Of a DNA stretch of 27,059 bases, positions 20,947 through 27,059 are shown piece after piece. Made by a program: the position numbers and the translations under genes. The number at the start of each line of letters is the position of its first letter. The first letter of the stretch is position 1. The notes below the pieces were generated by a model. That model saw only the letters and a list, made by a program, of their open reading frames with translations, did no database searches and was not told the DNA's origin. The stretch comes from a virus. The DNA lies in the IMG/VR virus record IMGVR_UViG_3300025889_000790, positions 1 through 27,059 of that record. The stretch is one strand, 5' to 3'.

Positions 20947-22113
20947 ATGGAGATTACGCTGAGGCATCTGGAGTTTTGCTTAACAGAGCGCCAGAGGAAA
21001 ATCGTTGAGCTTTCCGCTAAGGGATTAACTCTTAGGGAGATAGCTGACGAGATTGGTGGCAATCACCAAAACATTCACAAAGCTATTCAGGCAATCAGGA
21101 AGCGAGCCGCTGGCCGAGGCTATTCTCCGAACGATGATCTAACCCATCCGACTGCGCCAGGCTTTACGACCAAACGAGTCTCGACAGCCTACGGCGAGGA
21201 TGGTTCGATCAAATTGCAATGGCACATCCAGGAGCCAGAGAAGGTCGCCCTGGAAGAGATGGTCGCGAATCTAACGGAAGGGCTAAAGGATGAACTGAGG
21301 GGAGTCCACAAATCACTGCCCAAACCTACCAAAACTGATAACGATCTGATGGCTTGCTACCTAATCGGCGATCATCACATTGGAATGTATGCCTGGGGCG
21401 AAGAAGCGGGTGAAGATTGGGACGTTGACAAGTCAGAGAAAATTCTCGAGGACGCGGTTGATCGCTTGGTCGCATCGTCTCCGAACGCCTCGATTGGTAC
21501 GCTGATAAACCTTGGGGATTTCTTCCACATTCAAGACAGCACGAGCACCACCGCTGCGAGCAAACACCTGCTCGACAGTGACGGGAGATGGGGCCGAACC
21601 ATTAGAGCGGGGACTCACCTGATTAAACGGGTAGTCCTGCGAATGCTTCAGAAGCACAAGTACGTCCAAATTGTAAACGCTAGGGGCAATCACGATCCGG
21701 ACGCTGCGCTGTTCCTCAACACCGCCATCCAAATGTATTTCGAACATGACAAACGCGTCACGGTCTTGGATAATTTCAACAAATTCGTATGGTTTACATT
21801 CGGTCAGAATTTAATCGTTACCCACCATGGGGATAAGATCAACGCGAACAGGCTTTACGAAGCGATCACACGAAACCTGAGAAAAGAGTGGGGAGAGAGT
21901 CGTCGCACGTATTGTTGGTTAGGACATATCCACCACCAGCAAAGCAAAGAAATGGGGGGAATGGTGATGGAGCATTGGAACATTCTTCCACCAACTGACG
22001 CTTGGCATAACGCGTCGGGTTATGGGGCCGATAGGTCGATGACGTGCGTGGTCTTGCATAAGGATTTCGGAGAGGTCACACGGTTAAGGGTAACAGCGGA
22101 GGCACTGGAATGA
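20947..22113 (+). CDS. Helix-turn-helix / metallophosphoesterase fusion
   Basis: The protein has 388 residues. Residues 10-52 are a helix-turn-helix of LuxR or sigma-4 type (LTERQRKIVELSAKGLTLRE, then IADEIGGNHQNIHKAI). From residue 135 the calcineurin-like phosphoesterase motifs appear in order: GDHHIG (D142, H144), NLGD (D191), RGNHD (N248, H249), THHGD (H293) and LGHIHH (H327, H329). These bind two metal ions and hydrolyse phosphodiesters. Known relatives of this phage family are annotated as DNA-repair-exonuclease-like. The pairing with a DNA-binding domain fits a DNA-end or nucleotide enzyme, but the substrate is not known. It begins 24 bases after the LexA-type gene with a poor ribosome site (GGGATATC). 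Confidence 0.88.
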   Translation: MEITLRHLEFCLTERQRKIVELSAKGLTLREIADEIGGNHQNIHKAIQAIRKRAAGRGYSPNDDLTHPTAPGFTTKRVSTAYGEDGSIKLQWHIQEPEKVALEEMVANLTEGLKDELRGVHKSLPKPTKTDNDLMACYLIGDHHIGMYAWGEEAGEDWDVDKSEKILEDAVDRLVASSPNASIGTLINLGDFFHIQDSTSTTAASKHLLDSDGRWGRTIRAGTHLIKRVVLRMLQKHKYVQIVNARGNHDPDAALFLNTAIQMYFEHDKRVTVLDNFNKFVWFTFGQNLIVTHHGDKINANRLYEAITRNLRKEWGESRRTYCWLGHIHHQQSKEMGGMVMEHWNILPPTDAWHNASGYGADRSMTCVVLHKDFGEVTRLRVTAEALE

Positions 22114-22370
22114 GCGCGTTCGACAAACAAGAAGGCGGCAACCATTACAAGATGCTACCCATCCAACCAACAGAGTACATCCTCGCCAATAACCTGGGCT
22201 GGTGCGAGTCCAATGTCATCAAGTACATTTCTAGGTGGCAGTTCAAGAACGGCCTGGAGGATCTCAAGAAGGCCAGACACTACCTGGACATACTGATCGA
22301 ACGACAAACACCCGAAGTCACTTCCGAAGAAAAACCGATTAACCTGTTGCAACAAGGCTCAAAATCTTAG
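22110..22370 (+). CDS. DUF3310 protein (gp1.7-related)
   Basis: This 86-residue protein shows the DUF3310 signature: GGNHYKMLPIQPTEYILANN, then LGWCESNVIKYISRWQFKNG and a closing helix with DLKKARHYLDILIE. The family includes the C-terminal part of T7 gp1.7, a nucleotide-kinase-associated protein, and many short stand-alone phage versions. A link to nucleotide metabolism is known for the family but not shown for this short form. The start overlaps the phosphoesterase stop (ATGA). The last 32 bases overlap the 3' end of a convergent minus-strand gene. Confidence 0.85.
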   Translation: MSAFDKQEGGNHYKMLPIQPTEYILANNLGWCESNVIKYISRWQFKNGLEDLKKARHYLDILIERQTPEVTSEEKPINLLQQGSKS

Positions 22371-22497
22371 GCTCTTCCTCGGGGATATCCTCTTCATCAC
22401 CATCATCTGGCTCGTCTTCGTATTCCTCGTGAGGCTGAAAGACCGCACAGACAACGACTTGACCAGGCTCTAAATCCTCAACCTTGATCGTCGGCAT
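22339..22497 (-). CDS. Small acidic protein (52 aa)
   Basis: The 52-residue frame begins MPTIKVEDLEPGQVVVCAVF and contains an acidic run with many E and D (residues 24-43), ending KILSLVATG. The start follows the previous stop by one base. It is the last gene of the lysis-side operon and overlaps the convergent DUF3310 gene by 32 bases. The regular start and compact spacing favour a real gene, and the acidic tail could mimic DNA. No family is recognised. Confidence 0.55.
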   Translation of the reverse strand: MPTIKVEDLEPGQVVVCAVFQPHEEYEDEPDDGDEEDIPEEEPKILSLVATG

Positions 22498-22498
22498 G

Positions 22499-22639
22499 TC
22501 ATGGCTCCAGGGGTGGGCGCTTGGCCGGTGATCTCCGCATCATTCGTTTCTTTGCCAGCTCTCGCAAGCGAGGACTCATCATCATTTGCTTAGATGGTCT
22601 GCCGACCTTTGATCCGTAAGTCCCTTTACCGTATGGCAT
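22499..22639 (-). CDS. Small basic protein, MPYGKGTYG type (46 aa)
   Basis: The 46-residue frame begins MPYGKGTYGSKVGRPSKQ, a start I know from many short phage proteins (MPYGKGTYG..GRP.K), and continues with an Arg/Lys/Met-rich tail (RELAKKRMMRRSPAKRPP). Function is unknown. It starts one base after the stop of the preceding gene and is followed almost without gap by the next, which supports its being a gene. The strongly basic character suggests contact with nucleic acid or the membrane surface. Confidence 0.65.
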   Translation of the reverse strand: MPYGKGTYGSKVGRPSKQMMMSPRLRELAKKRMMRRSPAKRPPLEP

Positions 22640-22640
22640 A

Positions 22641-22883
22641 TTACTTACCCCTTTCTCTTTGCATATTCATAATTTTTTTCTTCGTTGCTTCCCGCATGTT
22701 TTTGCTTTTCTTTTCTTCGCTCGCATATCGTTTAACTAAATCTGTTTCAAGAGGCGTCAACCGCCTTCCCTCATACATGGCCCATCCAGTTTGTTTTCCT
22801 TTTCTAGTCTCAAACTCCAATGCGTTTAATATTTCTGTATAGCTCTTCTTGTTTTTTGTTTGAAACAAATCGTTTAAAGCCAT
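22641..22883 (-). CDS. Small charged protein of unknown function (80 aa)
   Basis: The protein has 80 residues. It starts MALNDLFQTKNKKSYTEILN, has a middle part GWAMYEGRRLTPLETDLVKR and ends in a Lys-rich helix (residues 56-80). There is no membrane segment. The gene lies 23 bases past the endolysin stop and one base before the next start, so it belongs to the same leftward transcript. I do not recognise its family; it may be an accessory late protein. Confidence 0.65.
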   Translation of the reverse strand: MALNDLFQTKNKKSYTEILNALEFETRKGKQTGWAMYEGRRLTPLETDLVKRYASEEKKSKNMREATKKKIMNMQRERGK

Positions 22884-22906
22884 GACTATTCTCTTCTATC
22901 CTTAAA

Positions 22907-23257
22907 TTAATAGCACCACGTCATGGGAATTGTATCCCGAATATCTACATGGACAAATCCCTTTGCAATGCCGATACCAGTGAATCCGAGTTTGACAGCA
23001 TTAGACATAATAATATACCGCTGATTACCGCCATTAACAGCAATATCAGCCGCAATCCCCTGGGCGTGTTGCCCTGGTCCATTTGGCTTTTTAGATTCGA
23101 GGCTATGACGAGGAGACCGATAGCCGCTCGTAATAACAAAACTAAAACCGCACGCATCACGAAGTACGTCCAGCCTCTCGATAAACTCTGGCTTGATTTC
23201 ATTCTCACCCGTCTCCTGGCACGCGAACTCTTCCAGCTTGAAATACTTAAAGCTCAT
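22907..23257 (-). CDS. Endolysin, M15-type D-Ala peptidase
   Basis: This 116-residue protein is a compact peptidase M15A domain. The fold signature runs KYFKLEEFACQETGENEI, FVITSGYRSPRHS, QHAQGIAADIAV and FVHVDIR. The zinc ligands are expected to be H64 and D71 (GQHAQGIAAD) and H103 (HVD), with D105 nearby. Relatives cut peptide cross-links in the cell wall (L-Ala-D-Glu or D-Ala bonds). There is no signal peptide, so it needs a holin to reach the wall, and two holin-like genes lie just upstream in the operon. The start overlaps the 51-residue gene as ATGA. Confidence 0.88.
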   Translation of the reverse strand: MSFKYFKLEEFACQETGENEIKPEFIERLDVLRDACGFSFVITSGYRSPRHSLESKKPNGPGQHAQGIAADIAVNGGNQRYIIMSNAVKLGFTGIGIAKGFVHVDIRDTIPMTWCY

Positions 23258-23409
23258 TTCTTCTTCGCAGTCTTCGCTGATTCTCTGAACGCCTTAGCTG
23301 TGGGCGCACCTTTCTCTCCAGGCTTACGCATCTTCTCGCCGGATCCAGCAGCGATACGCTTACGCTTCATCATGATGTTGTAATATAAACCCTTGTTAGG
23401 TGATTTCAT
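23254..23409 (-). CDS. Small basic protein between holin and endolysin (51 aa)
   Basis: The protein has 51 residues and reads MKSPNKGLYYNIMMKRKRIA, then AGSGEKMRKPGEKGAPTAKA. The KRIAAGSGEKMRKPG..GAPT pattern is common in short proteins of tailed phages. The sequence is extremely basic and the function is not known to me. It shares ATGA overlaps at both ends: with the second holin-like gene upstream and the endolysin downstream. That layout marks it as an integral part of the lysis transcript rather than a chance frame. Confidence 0.7.
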   Translation of the reverse strand: MKSPNKGLYYNIMMKRKRIAAGSGEKMRKPGEKGAPTAKAFRESAKTAKKK

Positions 23410-23780
23410 TTCTTCCTCATGTTCATTAGTTTATCGGCGCCTCGTATGCCAAAGCTGGCACTCACAGCGATGAATAATAAATACTGATACCAATCCGGCA
23501 AATTAGATAAGGCGTCCATGCCTTGAGTCACGCGATCAATGACTGACCCATCATTTACAGCAATGGCATAGCCAATGAAAAAGATGGGCGCAGCCAGGAC
23601 AATCGTCCAGAACTCATCCTTCCATGAATGTGATGAAGCATCAGCCATCTTGGATTCCCAGTCAGCATCATTCTGAATGACTGCCATCTTTGCTTGATGT
23701 TTGGCTTGCTTCTCTTCTGCTTTGTTCTTCAGCCAGCCGCCTACCAAGTTTGAAACCGGACCCACCAATGATTGCCACAT
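23406..23780 (-). CDS. Holin-like protein of the 3TM (gene-transfer-release) type
   Basis: I start it at the ATG at 23780 (124 residues), with TGGGA ahead; a longer frame begins at a TTG at 23786. A charged amphipathic stretch (residues 17-50) is followed by KDEFWTIVLAAPIFFIGYAI and a later LPDWYQYLLFIAVSASFGIR, with GADKLMNMRKK at the end. The WKDE.W..V....... and LP.WYQY.L.....ASFGIRG blocks are typical of the Holin_3TMs family first described for gene transfer agents. It likely makes the membrane hole for the endolysin, although a second holin-like gene lies nearby. Its end overlaps the next start by four bases. Confidence 0.75.
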   Translation of the reverse strand: MWQSLVGPVSNLVGGWLKNKAEEKQAKHQAKMAVIQNDADWESKMADASSHSWKDEFWTIVLAAPIFFIGYAIAVNDGSVIDRVTQGMDALSNLPDWYQYLLFIAVSASFGIRGADKLMNMRKK

Positions 23781-23782
23781 AA

Positions 23783-23980
23783 TCAATCCCAGAATTTGAC
23801 GTTATCTTTAACCATCTTAGGCTCACACCAGGCCGTTATCTTGTACTGCCTGTTATTCTTATAGCCCATCTCAATGGCATTGGCGAAGAAGTTACAACGA
23901 TTCACGTTGCGGAAGTACATCATTTCGGTATCCCGCATCTCACCATTCACCATGACCATGAGCATGAATGCCATAATCAT
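23783..23980 (-). CDS. Small late protein with hydrophobic N-terminus (65 aa)
   Basis: The protein has 65 residues. The first 13 residues are hydrophobic and Met-rich (MIMAFMLMVMVNG), too short for a confident membrane span. Then come MMYFRNVNRCNFFANAIEMG and the ending KITAWCEPKMVK. Short phage proteins with a hydrophobic start, a YF.....C..FA motif and a second C near the end are common in lysis regions; their role is unknown to me. Two Cys could form a disulfide if the protein is exported. The start overlaps the preceding stop as ATGA. Confidence 0.65.
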   Translation of the reverse strand: MIMAFMLMVMVNGEMRDTEMMYFRNVNRCNFFANAIEMGYKNNRQYKITAWCEPKMVKDNVKFWD

Positions 23981-24435
23981 TTCATTCTTACATAGAGATA
24001 AAGAGCGCCCAATAAAATCGCCATGAATGAGATCCCAGAGAACAGAATTGTGCCTAACAGTTTCATGGTCTTTTGAAACTCTTTGCGCTTGGCCCTTAGT
24101 TTAGCAACCTCTTTCTCATGAGCAAGCCGTGACTCTTCCATCCTTTGTTTGATGGATCGGTAGAGATCACCCTGTCCTTGAAGGAGACAGATATCCTGAA
24201 GCTGTCGATCAAAGTTAGCCAGTTGCCGAGTGATAGATTCCATCTGCAATGCCTCTTTATAAGACATCACGCCTGCGCCTTTCTTCTCAGCCGCTTGTGC
24301 TTTCTCTGTAGCGTCTGCCCAACGGCCTATCACGGCGCTCAGATCACCTGCATGACCCGCCGATTCTTTTATAGAATTGATTGCAGAATTGACAGCCTGG
24401 ACAGCAGCTACAGCAGCACTAATCTCCGCGATCAT
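23977..24435 (-). CDS. Coiled-coil protein with C-terminal membrane anchor
   Basis: The protein has 152 residues. An Ala-rich N-terminal helix (MIAEISAAVAAVQAVNSAIN) is followed by a long charged helical region, with a coiled coil likely at about 95-122 (RMEESRLAHEKEVAKLRAKR). One C-terminal membrane helix (LLGTILFSGISFMAILLGALYLYV, residues about 126-149) ends it. Placement between a one-segment holin and the other lysis genes suggests a lysis accessory or membrane-tethering role. The anchor is C-terminal, unlike inner-membrane spanins, so I do not call it a spanin. It overlaps the upstream holin gene by 17 bases. Confidence 0.7.
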   Translation of the reverse strand: MIAEISAAVAAVQAVNSAINSIKESAGHAGDLSAVIGRWADATEKAQAAEKKGAGVMSYKEALQMESITRQLANFDRQLQDICLLQGQGDLYRSIKQRMEESRLAHEKEVAKLRAKRKEFQKTMKLLGTILFSGISFMAILLGALYLYVRMK

Positions 24436-24595
24436 TTTTGCCCACCAACGCCTGGACAGTATCAGATTCCCAGATCCGAATCCCTAACCAAACAATGGTG
24501 AGCAGGGCTGCGACATCTGGAAGCCATCCCAGATACGTTGCAACGCCCCCGCTTACGGCAACCGTATCTATCGCTGTTTTAGCTTCCTGTTCCAT
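24419..24595 (-). CDS. Holin-like protein with one membrane segment (58 aa)
   Basis: The protein has 58 residues. It begins MEQEAKTAIDTVAVSGGVAT and has a hydrophobic stretch, YLGWLPDVAALLTIVWLGIR, before a polar tail (IWESDTVQALVGKNDRGD). Short podoviral holins of the T7 gp17.5 or related type look like this: a polar helical start, a weakly hydrophobic Gly/Val segment, then LGWLP and one strong membrane helix. It comes five bases after the preceding stop with a poor ribosome site and overlaps the next gene by 17 bases, so translation is probably coupled. It may be the true holin, with the 3TM protein as partner or antagonist. Confidence 0.7.
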   Translation of the reverse strand: MEQEAKTAIDTVAVSGGVATYLGWLPDVAALLTIVWLGIRIWESDTVQALVGKNDRGD

Positions 24596-24600
24596 GATCG

Positions 24601-24864
24601 TTATTCAGCAGACTGTGCAGCTTGGTGAGCCGCGTATGCAGCCTTAGCGTCATCAGTGAATACTGCGCTGGCAATCGTTACCACGTCAGCATCTTCGCCA
24701 GACAAATCAGCATCCGGTGTCAGTACATGACGGTGGAAATTTCTTGATATTTCTTGATCGTCACGCTTGATGATCGAGGCAGTACGTACCTGTACCACTG
24801 GATAGCCAGCAGCTAGGTGTAAGACTTCGATCTTGTCGTTTAAGGTTTCTTCAGTAAGTGCCAT
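24601..24864 (-). CDS. Conserved small late protein (87 aa)
   Basis: I place the start at the ATG at 24864, five bases after AGGAGG; the frame extends to 24903 but without a ribosome site there. The protein begins MALTEETLNDKIEVLHLAAG, continues YPVVQVRTASIIKRDDQEIS and FHRHVLTPDADL, and ends Ala-rich. Short proteins with this MALT..TL.DKIEV......VQVR.A..I......I...FHRHVL.P pattern sit behind tail fibre genes in many marine and environmental phages; none I know is characterised. It could be tail-associated or a lysis-region accessory. Confidence 0.75.
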   Translation of the reverse strand: MALTEETLNDKIEVLHLAAGYPVVQVRTASIIKRDDQEISRNFHRHVLTPDADLSGEDADVVTIASAVFTDDAKAAYAAHQAAQSAE

Positions 24865-24915
24865 GTGGCCTCCTATGTTTATCGCCCTATCGGGCCTGTC
24901 CACGCACTAGGCGTA

Positions 24916-26538
24916 TTAAAGGTCTACAATTTCCCACACAAAAGAACCGCTTTCAGAAGCAGTAGATGTAACAGTTATTTGACCATCTGTTGGGCATTCG
25001 ATTGTAAGATTGTTTGATGCACCTGTTGATCCTGTTCTTGTTACCCTAAGAATACTGGTTGTTAAGACAGGCAATCCAGTAATTGCTTTTGTAGCAGATG
25101 CAGAGAAAGACGATTGACCATAAGTGACATCACGACCAAGGTTAAACTTGCCAAGTGTACTTGGGTAAACGCCGCCTGTCCCCCAGTTAGATTTTTGTAT
25201 TGGGGTTGTATTTTGCGTGACATCCAAGTCAATCTTCAGATCGGTTGGAAGTTTACTAACTCGCTGGCCTACATAGAGACCGACAGCAAAACCACGAATA
25301 ATGCCAGATACGGCAACATCAGTCACATTACCCTGCATAACTATCCCAGCATTATTTGCTGGACTTGTTGCAGTGCTGACAATCGTATTGCCTGAGATAC
25401 TACCACCTTCCATTGAGTGATTATCACCGACAACCAAAGCCGCCGTGTCAATGTCAATACCGTAACAGGTTACAGAATTATATTGGTCATTTTTGATCTC
25501 AATATAATTGTTATCAATTTTACTTTCAAAGATATCAAGAATTCTAATACCGGCAAGATTAGTGTTGAGAATTGTATTGTTACTACAGACGATGCCATAG
25601 CTTCTGCTAAAAGCCATGCCTAAATCTCTTGCGCCGTATAAGCAATTATCAGACACCGTAACATTTTTAGCATTATAAACTGCTATATATGATTGAGTTT
25701 CAGCAACATAAGGAGAATCTGCAATTTGCTCATCAAAAACATTTCCAATAATAGAAACATTTTTAATTGAGTTATAGGTCAATGGATCAGAGCTAGGAAT
25801 GTATGTAGTTACTGATCCATGGCACTGATCAAATGTATTGCTGGCAATCGTAACATTGGTTATTGTTTCGGTAATAACATTAGGCTCTAAATCGATTGGC
25901 CCAGGCATATCGGTTTTAGTCATTTTATAAAAATGATTCCCAATGATCCTGATTTGATTACCTGTTACTACGCTAATTCCATTTCGGTTAATGTTATTGC
26001 CGCTAAAGCGACAATTCGATATATCAATATCATAAGGAAGCACACTTGATTTTTGGCCGCCATAGCTCCAGCTTACATAAATACAATCCCCTTCTGGATT
26101 CTTAAAGTGGACGTTTTCAACAACCATATTTTTTGCTGATACAGCAACAAGAGTCATAATTGACTCGCTCCATTGTGCGGGATCAGTAAAGTTTTGATCT
26201 AAACAAATGTCTTTAAAAGATACGTTGTCTACCGAAACATTTGTCGGGGACACCTCTGTGCCAAGAGTAATGTTTGGGAAAAACATATTCGCATTAGTAT
26301 TATTATCGAGCCTAATAACAGAAGCATCACCATCGCCATAAATAAAATTATTACTGTTGTAGAGCAATCCCCCAGAAATTCTATATGTTCCTGCTGGGAA
26401 ATAAACGGCATCCTGCGAATTTAGTGCGGCTTGTATTGGGTCTTTGCTATCAGCAACGCCAGTTGGATCTGCGCCAAAATCAAGAACATTTGCACTTGCT
26501 CCAGATATCATTCTCTGGTGAACTTTAGTTAGTGCCAT
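24916..26538 (-). CDS. Tailspike with pectate-lyase-like beta-helix
   Basis: The protein has 540 residues. Residues 15-65 show the start of a Pectate_lyase_3 type spike: ASANVLDFGADPTGVADSKD, IQAALNSQDAVYFPAGTYRI and IYGDGDASVIRL. The middle is a long series of strand-turn units rich in Asn, Ile and Val (NVSVDNVSF.., NISNCRFSGNNINRN.., NVTIASNTFDQ.., NVSIIGNVFDE..), the rungs of a right-handed beta-helix. The C-terminal hundred residues are Ser/Thr/Gly-rich and may form a trimer cap. Such spikes bind or cut surface polysaccharide. The substrate cannot be read from sequence. The region is AT-richer than the rest of the window, often a sign of exchange among phages. Confidence 0.85.
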   Translation of the reverse strand: MALTKVHQRMISGASANVLDFGADPTGVADSKDPIQAALNSQDAVYFPAGTYRISGGLLYNSNNFIYGDGDASVIRLDNNTNANMFFPNITLGTEVSPTNVSVDNVSFKDICLDQNFTDPAQWSESIMTLVAVSAKNMVVENVHFKNPEGDCIYVSWSYGGQKSSVLPYDIDISNCRFSGNNINRNGISVVTGNQIRIIGNHFYKMTKTDMPGPIDLEPNVITETITNVTIASNTFDQCHGSVTTYIPSSDPLTYNSIKNVSIIGNVFDEQIADSPYVAETQSYIAVYNAKNVTVSDNCLYGARDLGMAFSRSYGIVCSNNTILNTNLAGIRILDIFESKIDNNYIEIKNDQYNSVTCYGIDIDTAALVVGDNHSMEGGSISGNTIVSTATSPANNAGIVMQGNVTDVAVSGIIRGFAVGLYVGQRVSKLPTDLKIDLDVTQNTTPIQKSNWGTGGVYPSTLGKFNLGRDVTYGQSSFSASATKAITGLPVLTTSILRVTRTGSTGASNNLTIECPTDGQITVTSTASESGSFVWEIVDL

Positions 26539-26550
26539 TTAAAATGCTCC

Positions 26551-27059
26551 TTATGTTGCCTGATATGAAAAGCTGAAATAAACATCTGCTGCGCCAGACG
26601 TTAAATCACTAACTAGAATATATCCGCTATCATCAATAAGATTAAATGCCGATGATCCGTTGTCGGCGAAAAATGTCACTAAATTTGATGACTTTGTTAT
26701 GGATGAAACATATACGCCGCCACTTATAAAATATGCGCTAGTTAATGGAACATCAGAGGATGGGTACGGAAGCCCTTGAATGCAGAAATTATTTCCTGCT
26801 GTTAAACCGCTTGTGTTTATGTTTATCAAAACACCAATTACGTTTACTAGATTCCCAACTTTTGTATAATTCCCAGTCGCTGTGCTGGCTGTCCCAGTAT
26901 TTCCACCAGAAAGTGCATCAGCAGCAACAGGCGTCCAAGTCCCCTCCTCGTAATCATCGAATAGCTCAGAGGTTCCAGTGCCAGCGGTAGCAGAGAAGTC
27001 GATGCCTTGGCCTGATGGGAAGGCTAGGTTGCCCGATGAATTAAATCGTGCAGCTTCAA
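26551..27059 (-). CDS. Tail fibre or structural protein, C-terminal part
   Basis: The reading frame is open from the right edge of the window to a stop at 26551, so the N-terminus is missing; 168 residues are visible. Early visible residues read FNSSGNLAFPSGQGIDFSAT and then SELFDDYEEGTWTPVA, a GIDFS...G.....LDDYEEG.W.P pattern very common near the ends of phage tail fibre and side-tail proteins. A short internal TTG-initiated frame at 26829 is only part of this gene. The remainder is Ser/Gly/Val-rich and beta-like. It lies directly upstream of the tailspike gene, so both are probably adhesion proteins on the same virion. Confidence 0.8.
   Translation of the reverse strand, partial: EAARFNSSGNLAFPSGQGIDFSATAGTGTSELFDDYEEGTWTPVAADALSGGNTGTASTATGNYTKVGNLVNVIGVLININTSGLTAGNNFCIQGLPYPSSDVPLTSAYFISGGVYVSSITKSSNLVTFFADNGSSAFNLIDDSGYILVSDLTSGAADVYFSFSYQAT

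Noticed and set aside
21044-21095. A second CTGACGA with a following TTGGTG/CACCAA hairpin, possible hammerhead
   Set aside because: The hairpin is not followed by GAAA and no closing stem or cleavage triplet fits. It lies inside the helix-turn-helix coding part of the phosphoesterase gene.
24884-24895. GCCC-TATC-GGGC hairpin between tailspike and the 87-aa gene
   Set aside because: It is short, has a four-base stem and no U-tract on either strand, so I do not call it a terminator.
1-27059. CRISPR array, tRNA genes, integrase, RNA or DNA polymerase, reverse transcriptase
   Set aside because: I looked for these on both strands and saw no support for any of them in the window.

Overview
The window is a piece of a tailed double-stranded DNA bacteriophage genome. 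It is gene-dense, with many ATGA/TAATG stop-start overlaps, and carries a complete head/packaging set, tail-tube genes, lysis genes and phage recombination genes. No host chromosomal gene, tRNA or CRISPR array is visible. The virion genes are of the short-tailed T7 type: head-tail connector portal, scaffold, capsid, tail tubular A and B, then three internal virion proteins. The early genes are not T7-like: there is a lambda-O-like replication protein, a YqaJ/RecT recombination pair, RusA and a phosphoesterase, and no phage RNA polymerase or DNA polymerase is seen. A Bbp19-type gene next to the portal recalls temperate podoviruses such as Bordetella phage BPP-1. Strong AGGAGG-type ribosome sites fit a proteobacterial host. 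No integrase or reverse transcriptase lies in the window, so lifestyle is undecided, and both ends cut through genes.

Layout. The left half (1-17229) is all on the minus strand and is read from right to left. From about 17230 down it runs: ribbon-helix-helix regulator, RusA resolvase, small winged-helix protein, O-like initiator containing a cluster of iterons, then a 270-bp G-rich non-coding region with a candidate promoter. Next come a small protein with an SSB-like acidic tip, the small and large terminase subunits, a gp13-like protein, several small proteins, portal, Bbp19-like protein, scaffold, capsid, a small protein, a terminator, tail tubular A and B, and the gp14-, gp15- and gp16-position internal proteins. 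The last is cut by the window edge and carries a ParB-like domain.

The middle (17332-22370) is a plus-strand early operon: two genes of unknown function separated by a hammerhead ribozyme, two very small proteins, YqaJ exonuclease, RecT annealing protein, a LexA-type helix-turn-helix protein, a helix-turn-helix/metallophosphoesterase fusion and a DUF3310 protein. The two early operons diverge from overlapping promoters at 17261-17292 centred on a perfect palindrome. The same 10-mer recurs in the candidate promoter of the packaging operon.

The right part (22339-27059) is on the minus strand and is read towards the early operon: tail fibre C-terminus, beta-helix tailspike, a small conserved protein, a one-segment holin, a coiled-coil membrane protein, a small protein, a second holin-like protein, a basic small protein, an M15 peptidase endolysin and three very small proteins.

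The strongest non-protein observation is a complete type I hammerhead ribozyme at 17908-17962, between two early genes. Next are a lambda-like array of five 18-bp iterons inside the initiator gene, a UUCG-loop terminator placed between capsid and tail genes as in T7, a possible three-way-junction leader in front of the capsid gene, and a long-armed hairpin with a U9 tail at 12066-12151.
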